A stretch of DNA of 34,769 nucleotides from a virus: the IMG/VR virus record IMGVR_UViG_3300009158_000118, positions 1 through 34,769 of that record. One strand, 5' to 3'. Numbering within the stretch: the first letter of the stretch is position 1; every line of letters begins with the position of its first letter. Under the pieces are notes generated by a model that was given only the letters and a program-made list of their open reading frames with translations, was not told the origin of the DNA and made no database searches. Below are positions 17,234 through 24,663 of the stretch, piece by piece. Position numbers and translations under genes: made by a program.

Positions 17234-17766
17234 TCTTCTGCTGGGATTTTTAAAATTTCTTTATCAAGATCACAAGGATCACATAATTCCCCAACCCTCT
17301 TTAAAAGATTAACATTAACATCTAATAACTTTGCATACGTTTCAAAATACTTTTCAGGGTATAAATAGGTTTCTATAAATTTATATTCTGCCGAATTCTC
17401 CCCGTAATAGTTTTTTATTGCTTTTTTGAGATGGCTAGATATTTTTGAATATTTACCTAGTAAAAAGTTGAAATAATCTGACTGATATATCTCCAAATCA
17501 AACACATATAGATTAAAATCTTTAACCTGTACTTGATTTAAAAAAAGTGGATTGGTTAACAGCATTTGATTCTCAAAACTCTTAAATCCTTCAGATTTAT
17601 CATCCCTAAATGTACAAATAAGCTTTACATCCTCTGGCTCTACTTTTCCAGAAATGGAAATGTAGGTGCCAGAAGGAGTAATATAGCTTCCCTTCTTTAT
17701 ACCCAAAGCTGGATACAAAAAAGCTCTTGATTTTTGAAAGTATTTTCCATAGAGTTTATCTATCAT
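17209..17766 (-). CDS. Hypothetical protein in the replication block
   Basis: The 185-residue product has no recognised family. The first half is strand rich (GSYITPSGTYISISGKV, then VKLICTFRDDKSEGF). The second half is helical and Tyr/Lys rich, with a C-x-x-C-D near residues 162-166. It follows the PD-(D/E)XK nuclease gene after a 9-base gap and so is probably co-transcribed with it, which hints at a DNA metabolism role. Its 3' end overlaps the promoter of the next gene. Confidence 0.75.
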   Translation of the reverse strand: MIDKLYGKYFQKSRAFLYPALGIKKGSYITPSGTYISISGKVEPEDVKLICTFRDDKSEGFKSFENQMLLTNPLFLNQVQVKDFNLYVFDLEIYQSDYFNFLLGKYSKISSHLKKAIKNYYGENSAEYKFIETYLYPEKYFETYAKLLDVNVNLLKRVGELCDPCDLDKEILKIPAEDLESLTKI

Positions 17767-17775
17767 TTTTTTTGT

Positions 17776-18804
17776 TTATAAGGTTACTTTCCCTATTGCA
17801 AAATCATGTGGTAGTTCATACTTTTTATTTGTATAATGCCATTCAGCCTTTTCTAATGAATCTGTTAGTTTTGTAAACCAATTATTCATTGTATTTTGAC
17901 TTACCGGAAAAGGATACACTTGGTATGCTCTATCAATAACTACAAAGTGAAATTTTAATTCATATCCGGCATCTATTAAATGTATAAATTTGATTGCAAC
18001 CATAGTAGTATAAATAGCAGCTTGCAACCAATAGTTATAAAATTCAATTGATTCAGGAAAATCTTTAAGATCTTTTGAGGTGGTCTTTATATCATTAATA
18101 TAAACGATTTTCTTGTTGTGGTCAAATACTAGGTTATCTAATATACCTTTAAGACCAAACTTTTTACCATTTATGTTACAATCTAAAGGTAACTCATTAA
18201 ATACTTCTTTGTTTTCAAACTCAGTGACATTGCATCCTATGAGATCACACACTTCCTGATTCATTTTTATAAGATCTACACCTGTTTTACAGAAATCGTA
18301 AGTTTCCTGATCTATAAGGGTTTTATTTCCTTTAGTCATAAGAAACTGCCAGTAGTTCATTGCTTCTGGTGTATATACTTTGTCTATTCTTTGCTGGTCA
18401 GTTTTCAAAGCCTGGTGAAGATTAATGTCTTTTAGTACATCTATTACAGCATCACTAAATTCATTAAATTCCCTTCTTTGATCACCATTAGCATGAAGTT
18501 CTGTTGCATGCCTATATACAGAATCAATCACTGTTCTTGTATTACCTGTAGGTAAATTGGTAGGGCTAATAATAAACTGGTCGTTAAACTTAGCTTCTTC
18601 TAGTAACAAAGCATGTATTACTTTACCATTTACTAAATAAGACTCTGTCTTTTCTTCCCGGTTGCCAAGGACATACATTTGATAGAAAGCTTGTGGGTTC
18701 CACAAAAGCTTATTCAAACTACTATACGAGAAGCTAAATGGTTTAGCATAAAAATCGGTTTCCATTAATTCTATAGACTGTGTCATGATTTCTTCTAGTT
18801 CCAT
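17776..18804 (-). CDS. PD-(D/E)XK nuclease (RecB/Cas4-like exonuclease)
   Basis: The protein is 342 residues with a complete-looking PD-(D/E)XK core: an N-terminal SYSSLNKLLWNPQAF helix typical of DUF3799/PDDEXK_1 phage nucleases, V-x-G-K-V-I-H64, E200, D223 in a GILDNLV strand, D238-I-K240 in the next strand, and Q261-x-x-x-Y265 in the following helix. Such enzymes degrade or process DNA ends, often for recombination, and this gene lies near SSB-like and Sak4-like genes. The first ATG (18804) overlaps the end of the 18795-18947 gene by 10 bases; a second in-frame ATG at 18786 is also possible. Confidence 0.85.
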   Translation of the reverse strand: MELEEIMTQSIELMETDFYAKPFSFSYSSLNKLLWNPQAFYQMYVLGNREEKTESYLVNGKVIHALLLEEAKFNDQFIISPTNLPTGNTRTVIDSVYRHATELHANGDQRREFNEFSDAVIDVLKDINLHQALKTDQQRIDKVYTPEAMNYWQFLMTKGNKTLIDQETYDFCKTGVDLIKMNQEVCDLIGCNVTEFENKEVFNELPLDCNINGKKFGLKGILDNLVFDHNKKIVYINDIKTTSKDLKDFPESIEFYNYWLQAAIYTTMVAIKFIHLIDAGYELKFHFVVIDRAYQVYPFPVSQNTMNNWFTKLTDSLEKAEWHYTNKKYELPHDFAIGKVTL

Positions 18805-18947
18805 ATTTGTAATAATTTTAAAAATGTTCTAATTCTATATGCTGTTTCTTTGTCTTTTGTTAAAGCTTCCTCATATTCAAGGAATTCTATTAAGTTTTTA
18901 ATACTAATCTTATCTATAAGATTGGTAATTTCTGTTTTGTCTGACAT
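18795..18947 (-). CDS. Small hypothetical protein (50 aa)
   Basis: ATG at 18947 opens a 50-residue frame ending at TAG 18795-18797, rich in charged residues and Leu/Ile, probably two helices (TEITNLIDKI and KNLIEFLEYEEAL). It overlaps the 77-residue gene upstream by 34 bases and the nuclease downstream by 10. It fills what would otherwise be a 109-base hole in a tightly packed operon. No family is recognised. Confidence 0.55.
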   Translation of the reverse strand: MSDKTEITNLIDKISIKNLIEFLEYEEALTKDKETAYRIRTFLKLLQIWN

Positions 18948-19147
18948 ATTTGTCTAAGTTGTTTTCCTAAATCTGTATCATTAGAAAAGTGGTTAACTAA
19001 TTCGTATATATCAAGTGATATTTCTTCACCTGATTTTTTTTCTAAAGCATCAGCTATTCTTTGAAGCTGATGGGCTATATTTGGTAATGTACCTTCTATA
19101 AGTTTTCTACCCATTAGGGTTTCATGTAGTTCAGGCATGTTATTCAT
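18914..19147 (-). CDS. Small hypothetical protein (77 aa)
   Basis: The product is mainly helical, with a P-N-I-A-H-Q-L-Q-R-I-A-D-A-L-E amphipathic segment near residues 24-38 that resembles a short coiled coil or oligomerisation helix. It overlaps the next upstream gene (19140-19361) by 8 bases. Function unknown; position suggests an accessory factor of the replication operon. Confidence 0.65.
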   Translation of the reverse strand: MNNMPELHETLMGRKLIEGTLPNIAHQLQRIADALEKKSGEEISLDIYELVNHFSNDTDLGKQLRQICQTKQKLPIL

Positions 19148-19361
19148 TTATATTTAGATAAAAAATATCAATTTCTTCTTGACTTAGATCAGATAAAGGA
19201 AATTGAGTACCATGTTCATTTTCTACCATTACAGACTTAGACTCAAAGTTGTAAACTAGTCTTGCTCTATCTAGATTGTCTAATTCTATTTTTTCAGATT
19301 CTATAATTAAAGTACTTAGCCAATAGTTTGCTAAGTCTTCGTGTGTCATAACTTTACTCAT
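19140..19361 (-). CDS. Small hypothetical protein (73 aa)
   Basis: An acidic 73-residue product with an N-terminal helix (THEDLANYWLSTLIIES) and then short strands (ARLVYNFES, SVMVENEHGTQFPL). Its ATG overlaps the TGA of the 19358-19501 gene in an ATGA junction, a sign of coupled translation. No family recognised. Confidence 0.65.
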   Translation of the reverse strand: MSKVMTHEDLANYWLSTLIIESEKIELDNLDRARLVYNFESKSVMVENEHGTQFPLSDLSQEEIDIFYLNINE

Positions 19362-19501
19362 ACTTTATATAATTTATCAATTACTGCTTCAAATTCCCTT
19401 ACTTTTTTAAGTCCTATTTTCTTAATAAGACTGCTAATATTTATAGTGGTTTCATCAAAATAAGCTTGTAATGCTTCCACTTCTTCATTAGTTAGTGTCA
19501 T
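19358..19501 (-). CDS. Small hypothetical protein (47 aa)
   Basis: ATG at 19501 opens a 47-residue helical, charged product (TNEEVEALQAYF near the N-terminus, KKVREFEAVIDKLYK near the C-terminus). The stop TGA overlaps the next start by 4 bases. The ATGA overlap and coding-like composition support a real gene; function unknown. Confidence 0.6.
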   Translation of the reverse strand: MTLTNEEVEALQAYFDETTINISSLIKKIGLKKVREFEAVIDKLYKV

Positions 19502-19514
19502 AATGTTTGTTTTA

Positions 19515-19685
19515 TTAATGTATTTGTATGTTTAATTCATCAACTACCATCCATTGACAATTGTTCGAATTTAATCCTATTTCTGCAGAATCTATAAATT
19601 CTATACAATCTTGCCATATAGGTTCATCATATGGATATACATGTACTTCTGCAGTGTTAAAATCAAGAATTATTATCTTTTTCAT
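19515..19685 (-). CDS. Small hypothetical protein (56 aa)
   Basis: ATG at 19685 opens a 56-residue acidic frame ending at TAA 19515-19517. The pattern is strand, loop, helix, strand (KKIIILDFNTAEVHVYPY, WQDCIEFIDSAE, CQWMVVDEL). It overlaps the end of the 19663-19860 gene by 23 bases. Similar short strand-helix-strand proteins occur in phage early regions, but no family can be named. Confidence 0.6.
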   Translation of the reverse strand: MKKIIILDFNTAEVHVYPYDEPIWQDCIEFIDSAEIGLNSNNCQWMVVDELNIQIH

Positions 19686-19860
19686 CTCTTAAATGTTTAA
19701 ATTGTTTCCAGTCTTCTTCTGGTAGGTATTCTATTAGATTTACATTAGGTAGGAACTTAAGTAGTTCTTCTATAGCTTCTACTTCACTACAGTGAATGTC
19801 TAATTCTATTTGTTTATATACAGTTTCTATAAGGTCCTGTTTATCTTTTGGACTTTTCAT
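19663..19860 (-). CDS. Small hypothetical protein (65 aa)
   Basis: Starting at ATG 19860, the product has 65 residues, helical and acidic, with EVEAIEELLKFLPNVNLIEYLP in the centre. A longer frame begins at GTG 19890. I prefer the ATG because an A-rich leader (AAAAAACACAAG) precedes it and it leaves only a 20-base overlap with the HNH gene. No family recognised. Confidence 0.6.
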   Translation of the reverse strand: MKSPKDKQDLIETVYKQIELDIHCSEVEAIEELLKFLPNVNLIEYLPEEDWKQFKHLRDEKDNNS

Positions 19861-20224
19861 CTTGTGTTTTTTTATTGTGGCAGGTCTCACAAAGCACTTG
19901 TAGATTGTCTACTTCACAAAATAGTCTTTCTACAAAGCCTGGGAGGTCATTGGCACACTTTAAAGTGCCAGCAGGTATAATGTGGTCAACATTGATTTTC
20001 TTCTCAGGAAACCAGTTTAAACACTCTTTACACTGATATTCAAATTTCTGTCTCTTAAGAGGGCCTTTGTAAGTCCTACGAGCTTTCATTTTACATTGTG
20101 TAATAGGTTTCCAAAATCTTGATTTCTGTCTTAAAGCACTACGTATAAAAGACCAAAAGGCAGACTCTGTTAAAGTGCCTGCATTTCTGGTCTTGAGGGT
20201 TAGTACTCGTTTATTTTTAGCCAT
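19841..20224 (-). CDS. HNH endonuclease
   Basis: The 127-residue protein ends in a clear HNH fold: C65-x-x-C68, V-D80-H81-I-I-P, N108, then C112-x-x-C115-H116-N-K-K. The two Cys pairs form a structural zinc site and D80-H81 with H116 the active site. The N-terminal half is very basic (KKRVLTLKTRNA, KMKARRTYKG) and may bind DNA. It overlaps the primase-like gene stop by 8 bases. It could be a free-standing homing-type nuclease or a replication/recombination nuclease; the coupled position inside the operon favours a fixed phage role over a recent invader. Confidence 0.85.
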   Translation of the reverse strand: MAKNKRVLTLKTRNAGTLTESAFWSFIRSALRQKSRFWKPITQCKMKARRTYKGPLKRQKFEYQCKECLNWFPEKKINVDHIIPAGTLKCANDLPGFVERLFCEVDNLQVLCETCHNKKTQDEKSKR

Positions 20225-21188
20225 TGCTTAATTTTTTGTCTAAGATAGGAACTAATCTTATTAAAACCTCTTTAGCTCCATGATCTTTGATTGAATCAGA
20301 TACATCCTTACTCATAGGTAGGACTGTAGTTTCTATAAATGGATACTTTTCTTTATAAGCCTGCATAGAAGCAATCCCTGCATCATCATAATCAAACAGC
20401 ACTACAATCTTTTTGTACCTATTTTGGAGTTCATCCATTACATCTTGTTTAATCATAGTGTTTTCACTGTCAGGGGCAATAATGTCTACAGCAAGCTTTA
20501 GAGACTTGATGGCCATTACATCTTTAAGACTAGATGTGATAACTAAATTAGTATGATTATACAATTGTTCCCAGCCCTGAATATAGTTTGCAACTTTAAT
20601 AAATTTCTTATCTAGTGTCTTAGGCTGGTATATTTTATAGAGAGTACCATCTGCTTTGAAATAACCATAGAGGTATAGACCTTTTATACAAAGGTTCTTA
20701 TCGTCATTAGTCATACAATAACTTTCTAAAGGCTTTATATTGTGAGCCTCAAGTAGTTTAGATCCTATATTGAACTGTGTCCAAAAATACTGATCTTGTG
20801 TGGTCCAACCTCTAAATTTGTGACTGTTCACCTTGTATCTAGATGCTTTTTGAAAATCTTCAAGATTATAGCTTCCGTTATTATGAAGAACATAATCATT
20901 ATAATTTTGAATAATTAACTGGACAGCTTGGTGAAATGAGAGTTGTTTTAAATCTTTTACTAAATCTACTGCACTGCCTCCTTTACCGGTAGAAAAATCT
21001 TTATACCTGTAGGTATTAGACCCATTGGTATAAATACACATGCTAGGAGTACGTTCTTTAGGATTAAATAAAGATTTGATTTTTATATCTTGTCCATTTA
21101 GCTTTTCTGTTATTTTACAAAAATGCTGAAATATCCAAGGAATTGGTACATCGTTTATATCGTGTACTAAGTTTTTTGTTTTAAACAT
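20217..21188 (-). CDS. DnaG-type primase-like Toprim protein, zinc site degenerate
   Basis: The 323-residue protein has DnaG-like layout without the helicase-binding tail. Residues 38-76 follow the CHC2 zinc-finger pattern (F-N-P-K-E-R-T-P-S, then Y-R-Y-K-D-F-S, GKGGSAVDLV), but the zinc Cys/His positions are replaced. Residues about 213-300 form a Toprim domain: LVITSSLKDVMAI, DYDDAG at 266-271 and K-D-V-S-D at 294-298. At the place of the conserved Toprim Glu there is Ser219. The family makes RNA primers; this one sits with DnaB-like, SSB-like and polymerase genes. A terminator and a TAAATTTG element lie just upstream, so it probably heads its own sub-operon. Whether it is catalytic or a structural relative is open. 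Confidence 0.78.
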   Translation of the reverse strand: MFKTKNLVHDINDVPIPWIFQHFCKITEKLNGQDIKIKSLFNPKERTPSMCIYTNGSNTYRYKDFSTGKGGSAVDLVKDLKQLSFHQAVQLIIQNYNDYVLHNNGSYNLEDFQKASRYKVNSHKFRGWTTQDQYFWTQFNIGSKLLEAHNIKPLESYCMTNDDKNLCIKGLYLYGYFKADGTLYKIYQPKTLDKKFIKVANYIQGWEQLYNHTNLVITSSLKDVMAIKSLKLAVDIIAPDSENTMIKQDVMDELQNRYKKIVVLFDYDDAGIASMQAYKEKYPFIETTVLPMSKDVSDSIKDHGAKEVLIRLVPILDKKLSNG

Positions 21189-21193
21189 ATTGG

Positions 21194-21201
21194 CAAATTT
21201 A
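21194..21201 (-). promoter_or_regulatory. Candidate -7 promoter element (TAAATTTG)
   Basis: The minus strand reads TAAATTTG, matching TAnnTTTG, only 5 bases before the primase-like ATG at 21188 and directly after the terminator T-tract. A transcript starting here would be nearly leaderless. No -33 TTTG is seen, since that position falls inside the terminator stem, so this is tentative. Confidence 0.35.
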
Positions 21202-21211
21202 AAAAATAAAA

Positions 21212-21235
21212 GGGGGAATGTGGAAACATCCCCCC
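21212..21235 (-). terminator. Intrinsic terminator after the SSB-like gene
   Basis: The minus strand pairs CCCCC (21216-21212) with GGGGG (within 21235-21230), and ACAT with ATGT, around a 4-base loop with a single-base bulge, then runs into TTTTATTTTTT. It lies 30 bases after the SSB-like stop at 21266 and would separate the SSB/Sak4-like/DnaB-like operon from the primase-like gene. Confidence 0.8.
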
Positions 21236-21265
21236 GAATTAAAAAACAAAAGTTTAAATCAAAAC

Positions 21266-21883
21266 CTAAACATTGAAGTCATTATTTACTGGTTCAAAAC
21301 CACTTACAGCTTTGGTAACAAATGGTGAAAAATGCCATTTATTTGTTTTATCAAAAGCAGGTAGTTTACTTTCGTCTTGAGAACAAAACTTATATCTTGG
21401 AAGAGATAATTTTACAATGATCTTTCCATTATACTCATCTTCTTTTCCAGAAAGAAAGAAATAAGCATCTTGACCTTTTAAAACGTCAACAGCTGCTGCT
21501 ACCCATTCTTCAATAGAGGTAATTTTTTCATTCTTAGATAGGTTATCAATTTCCTTTCTAAGACCTAATTGATCAGAAATAACAATGATCTTACTCAAGA
21601 TTTCATTCTTGTTAACATCATCACTATTAAAGTCAGAAATGTAAATACTAGCACTAACTCGTGCTGTTTGTCCTTTATACTTTTCACCTTCAGGATCTTC
21701 TCTGTCAATAGCCCAACCTTCAAAGCCTAGGATTGCTGGTCCTTCTAATGTGATTTCTAAAGCTTTCTTACCTGTTTTAGAGGTTCGAACTTGTGCACCA
21801 TAAATGTGTGCAAATACTACTCCGGGTTCAAAGGATTTTCCTAATCCTCCTCCCTTGACATCTTGTCCTTCTGTTTTGAACAT
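21266..21883 (-). CDS. Probable single-stranded DNA-binding protein
   Basis: The 205-residue protein is strand rich and has an OB-fold-like layout: GVVFAHIYGAQVRTSKTGKK, ALEITLEGP, ARVSASIYIS, then a helical insertion around residues 95-140 and a later DAYFFLSGKEDEYNGKIIVKLSL hairpin. Pattern and place (directly after the Sak4-like ATPase, before the primase-like gene) fit a phage SSB. There is no classic acidic tip like that of E. coli SSB; the end is VNNDFNV. SSBs are usually abundant, and the terminator directly after the gene agrees with a separately stabilised transcript end. The family call is inference from layout. Confidence 0.62.
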   Translation of the reverse strand: MFKTEGQDVKGGGLGKSFEPGVVFAHIYGAQVRTSKTGKKALEITLEGPAILGFEGWAIDREDPEGEKYKGQTARVSASIYISDFNSDDVNKNEILSKIIVISDQLGLRKEIDNLSKNEKITSIEEWVAAAVDVLKGQDAYFFLSGKEDEYNGKIIVKLSLPRYKFCSQDESKLPAFDKTNKWHFSPFVTKAVSGFEPVNNDFNV

Positions 21884-21915
21884 GTGTTTTGTGTTTTAAA
21901 TTTTAAAAAATGAAA

Positions 21916-22599
21916 TTAATTTTCATAATCTTTAATTGCTTTAGTAACAAGTTGCAAGTCATTAGCTACCTCTAAAGTAGGGAACATACCTCGTGGAGAC
22001 TTACATGTATTTTCACCGTTAGTTTGGGTTTCAAATACATACCTAATCTCTCCGTCTTTGTTTCTCTTGGCTTTTCCAAACAAAACTATAGAAAATAGCC
22101 CTTCTAAAGTTAGTTTTTCATCAACCATTTTGCCAATAGTTTTAGCTTTAAACTTACGTTTACCTTCCATATCTGTTGCCTCTTCTGCATGAGTAAGAAA
22201 GAAGATGATAAGATCATCTCTCATGTCTTTAGGCATACGAGCAATTCTAGCTAGGTGGGCACCTATCTGTGTGAACTTCTCATACCCTTTCTCATTAGCT
22301 TTGTCAAAGAATTCAAAGGAACTCATGTACTGAAAGTCGTCTATGATTATGTTTTTGATCTCAGGACGTTTTTCACTAATGTATTTTATACATGCCTCAA
22401 TATTTTCAGGACCTGATTTGTCATACATGTTACCTGTAGGATTGTCTTTACTCCAGATAGTGTACTTCTTTTTCCATCCTTTAAATGGTAGTGGCTTGTT
22501 AGCTACATTAATGATAAATGTCTCTTTGGGATCTAATGCCTCAATGCTGGTAGACTTTCCAGCACCGGACTCTGCAATAATTAATACTCCTTGTGCCAT
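21916..22599 (-). CDS. Sak4-like RecA-fold recombination ATPase
   Basis: The 227-residue protein has Walker A at residues 9-17 (AESGAGKST), a Walker B strand KNIIIDDFQYM with D87-D88, a DLIIFFLTHAEE sensor-like strand and a late strand that begins SIVLFGKAKR. This is the layout of AAA_24/Sak4 phage ATPases, single RecA-core proteins that promote strand annealing together with the phage SSB. The SSB-like gene lies directly downstream with a 32-base gap, which strengthens the call. It could alternatively be a P-loop packaging-independent accessory ATPase, but the length and neighbours argue for recombination. Confidence 0.75.
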   Translation of the reverse strand: MAQGVLIIAESGAGKSTSIEALDPKETFIINVANKPLPFKGWKKKYTIWSKDNPTGNMYDKSGPENIEACIKYISEKRPEIKNIIIDDFQYMSSFEFFDKANEKGYEKFTQIGAHLARIARMPKDMRDDLIIFFLTHAEEATDMEGKRKFKAKTIGKMVDEKLTLEGLFSIVLFGKAKRNKDGEIRYVFETQTNGENTCKSPRGMFPTLEVANDLQLVTKAIKDYEN

Positions 22600-22603
22600 A
22601 TGC

Positions 22604-23185
22604 TTATTTGTTTTTTATAAGGTCGTTCAACCAGCCTTTTGCACTTACTGGTCTATTTGAATGGATAGCATAATAATCTCTGATTGTTAACTCAGAGTAT
22701 GGTGCATCTTCCATTGGTGCAGGAGCTTTAGGAATAGCCTCCTGTGCTTTTTGTGTAATCTTAAAAACAGATTGGTCATCATCTATCCCTGTAAAAGCTG
22801 CCATTTTACTTATAGCTACTGAGCTACGATGTACAACTTTTAACTCTTCAATAGGAACTAAATAAGAACCTTTTGCATTAAGCTCATACTCTTCTTCGAA
22901 AGAAGATGTAGGAGGAACTCTGTATACTTTTCTATCCGGATCTACAGCATTTAAATCTGAGTCTATAAGCTCAAAGAAAAATCCTTTTGTTTTTTTAAAC
23001 TCTGATGGAAAGATCCCAACCACCAGTCTTCGTTGTTCATCATAGAACTGTGTCTTCATGTTGAAGTCATAAGCACTAATCTCTAAATCTGCAATTAACT
23101 CAGAGTTAAAATCTCTGATTTCCTTGAGTTTGTCGGCTTTGTACTTAGTCTTGTCAGCATCAGACATACTGTGCATAATTGACAT
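22604..23185 (-). CDS. Hypothetical protein between helicase and recombinase
   Basis: The product is 193 residues. A helical N-terminus (about 1-45) leads to a strand-rich centre (RRLVVGIFPSEFKK, KGFFFELID, GSYLVPIEELKVV) and a Pro/Ala-rich linker (EAIPKAPAPMEDAPYS) before a C-terminal helical piece ending WLNDLIKNK. This looks like a folded domain plus a tethered interaction peptide. It sits 4 bases before the Sak4-like gene and 23 after the DnaB-like gene. Helicase loader or recombination mediator are possible roles, without direct evidence. Confidence 0.7.
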   Translation of the reverse strand: MSIMHSMSDADKTKYKADKLKEIRDFNSELIADLEISAYDFNMKTQFYDEQRRLVVGIFPSEFKKTKGFFFELIDSDLNAVDPDRKVYRVPPTSSFEEEYELNAKGSYLVPIEELKVVHRSSVAISKMAAFTGIDDDQSVFKITQKAQEAIPKAPAPMEDAPYSELTIRDYYAIHSNRPVSAKGWLNDLIKNK

Positions 23186-23208
23186 AATGTGTAATTTTTG
23201 TTTTTGTG

Positions 23209-24264
23209 TTATGGAAATTGTTGTGTTGAATTGTTAAATCTGTTAGCTGTTCGTCTTTGAGGAGGTTGTCCTGTTGGATTCATAGCTGTTGGTTCCGGTA
23301 CTTCTATCATTCTTTGCTTAGCAAACTCGGCTTTTAAAAATATCAAATTAACATCATCTGCACTATTTCTAGATTTTAGAATATGTCCAAAAATATCATC
23401 TGTTTTACAAGGATATTCTTTTCTGCCATAAAGCTCAATGTCAGCTTTGTATGGTCTAGTTAATACTAATACCATATCTGAACCCTGCATGAGAGCATCT
23501 CCACCAAATATGTCACTACTTGTTGGATAGTTTGCAATATTGCCTGGAATTTTTCTTATAGATTCATCAATACTTCTGTTAAGTTGAGAAATCATAAGTA
23601 CTATAATCGGAAGTTTATTTTTTACCTTCATTAACATCTCTACAGTGTTGTAAAGTGTGGCAATCTTTTCTCTTTCAGCAGTATCTTTTTTAATTAACCA
23701 GCTATGATCAATAGTTACAACAAGAGGTTTACCACCTAGCCCGTTGTATCCAGCATAAATAGCTTCTTCCATTCCTCGTACTGTAAGAGGCTCATTAATT
23801 TGAGTTCTGTAATTACCAATATTTTGAAATATTCTACTATCGTCAAGATATTGTTTCATCATTTTAATAGCAAACTCGTCCACTTGTTTATGTGTACTTA
23901 ATACTTGATTGTAATCAAGCCCTACTTGAGAAGCAAAGTCTCTAGATGCTGTTTGTCTAGCCCCCATTTCAAATTGAAACTCTAGGATATTAAAATCTTG
24001 TGTTGGATTTAGAAGCTTAGATTCTCTTAGTATTTGAGAAACAAACATTGTTTTACCAGACCCCGGTCTAGCTCCAATTGTAAGCATTGATCCCCACTCT
24101 AATCCTGCAACACCTGCATTATTCAAACCTGTCCACGGAAGCATTAATGATTTAATTTTTCCTGACCGTCTGTCTTCTATATATCTTAGACCTTCTTCTA
24201 AAATCTCTATGTAAGATTTTATACCAAACGGTCTATCTTTAAGGGGGAGTTTGAGAATATTCAT
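23209..24264 (-). CDS. DnaB-like replicative helicase (ATPase domain only)
   Basis: The 351-residue protein carries the RecA-like core of DnaB-family helicases: GARPGSGKT at residues 64-72 (Walker A), E99 in a FQFEM strand, LVVTIDHSWLI with D186 (Walker B), ISQLNR with Q227 (sensor/H3) and a late GSDMVLVLTR strand, with a K-A-E-F-A-K-Q-R segment near the end. The roughly 100-residue DnaB N-terminal domain is not evident, so only a short leader (1-40) precedes the core. The enzyme would unwind phage DNA ahead of PolB. The small 24267-24473 gene ends 2 bases upstream and the Pro/Gln-rich C-terminus may contact partners. Confidence 0.85.
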   Translation of the reverse strand: MNILKLPLKDRPFGIKSYIEILEEGLRYIEDRRSGKIKSLMLPWTGLNNAGVAGLEWGSMLTIGARPGSGKTMFVSQILRESKLLNPTQDFNILEFQFEMGARQTASRDFASQVGLDYNQVLSTHKQVDEFAIKMMKQYLDDSRIFQNIGNYRTQINEPLTVRGMEEAIYAGYNGLGGKPLVVTIDHSWLIKKDTAEREKIATLYNTVEMLMKVKNKLPIIVLMISQLNRSIDESIRKIPGNIANYPTSSDIFGGDALMQGSDMVLVLTRPYKADIELYGRKEYPCKTDDIFGHILKSRNSADDVNLIFLKAEFAKQRMIEVPEPTAMNPTGQPPQRRTANRFNNSTQQFP

Positions 24265-24266
24265 TG

Positions 24267-24473
24267 TTATATAGACCCATTAAGAGTTTCTGAAAATAAA
24301 GTAGCCATATCAATTTTACCTTTACTATAAGCTACTTCAACTATTCTAGTAACAGCTATATTAAAGTTGTCAAAAGTAGTAGCTCTAATTTTTTCACTAT
24401 TTGGAATAGCAACTGTACAACCTAAATAAAGGTCTTGGATTTCTTTAGAAAAATCTATCGTTGGTTCAGTCAT
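24267..24473 (-). CDS. Small hypothetical protein (68 aa)
   Basis: A 68-residue, mildly acidic, mainly helical protein (IDFSKEIQDLYLGCTVAIP, then FDNFNIAVTRIVEVAY). It overlaps the upstream small membrane protein gene by 8 bases and ends 2 bases before the DnaB-like gene, so it is probably translated with it. A helicase cofactor would fit the position, but no domain is recognised. Confidence 0.65.
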   Translation of the reverse strand: MTEPTIDFSKEIQDLYLGCTVAIPNSEKIRATTFDNFNIAVTRIVEVAYSKGKIDMATLFSETLNGSI

Positions 24474-24654
24474 TTAGCTTTAGTTTTTGCTTTGTAAATT
24501 TAAATAATTTAATCGAAACTATCAAAATAAGTTCAATAGCCATGTATCTCCAAAAAGACATTTTAACTAAGAAAAAATCTATTAATCTCCAGTTAATAAA
24601 ACTAAAACATATTGATATTATTAGGGAATGAAATACTTTTTCTCTTATTGTCAT
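24466..24654 (-). CDS. Small predicted membrane protein (62 aa)
   Basis: The product has two hydrophobic segments (about residues 9-24, SLIISICFSFINWRLI, and 34-50, FWRYMAIELILIVSIKL) with a basic C-terminal tail (KFTKQKLKLND). It is probably an inner-membrane protein with two passes. A membrane protein inside the replication operon is unusual; superinfection exclusion or membrane anchoring are possible but unproven. Confidence 0.6.
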   Translation of the reverse strand: MTIREKVFHSLIISICFSFINWRLIDFFLVKMSFWRYMAIELILIVSIKLFKFTKQKLKLND

Positions 24655-24663
24655 TTTTCTTTT

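Noticed and set aside
19841-20224. HNH gene as a recently inserted homing endonuclease
   Set aside because: It overlaps both neighbours, shares their composition and does not interrupt a gene, so a resident phage gene is more likely.
22343-22660. 105-codon plus-strand frame across the Sak4-like gene
   Set aside because: Antisense to a gene with intact Walker motifs; its translation has no recognisable features beyond a mirror of the opposite strand.
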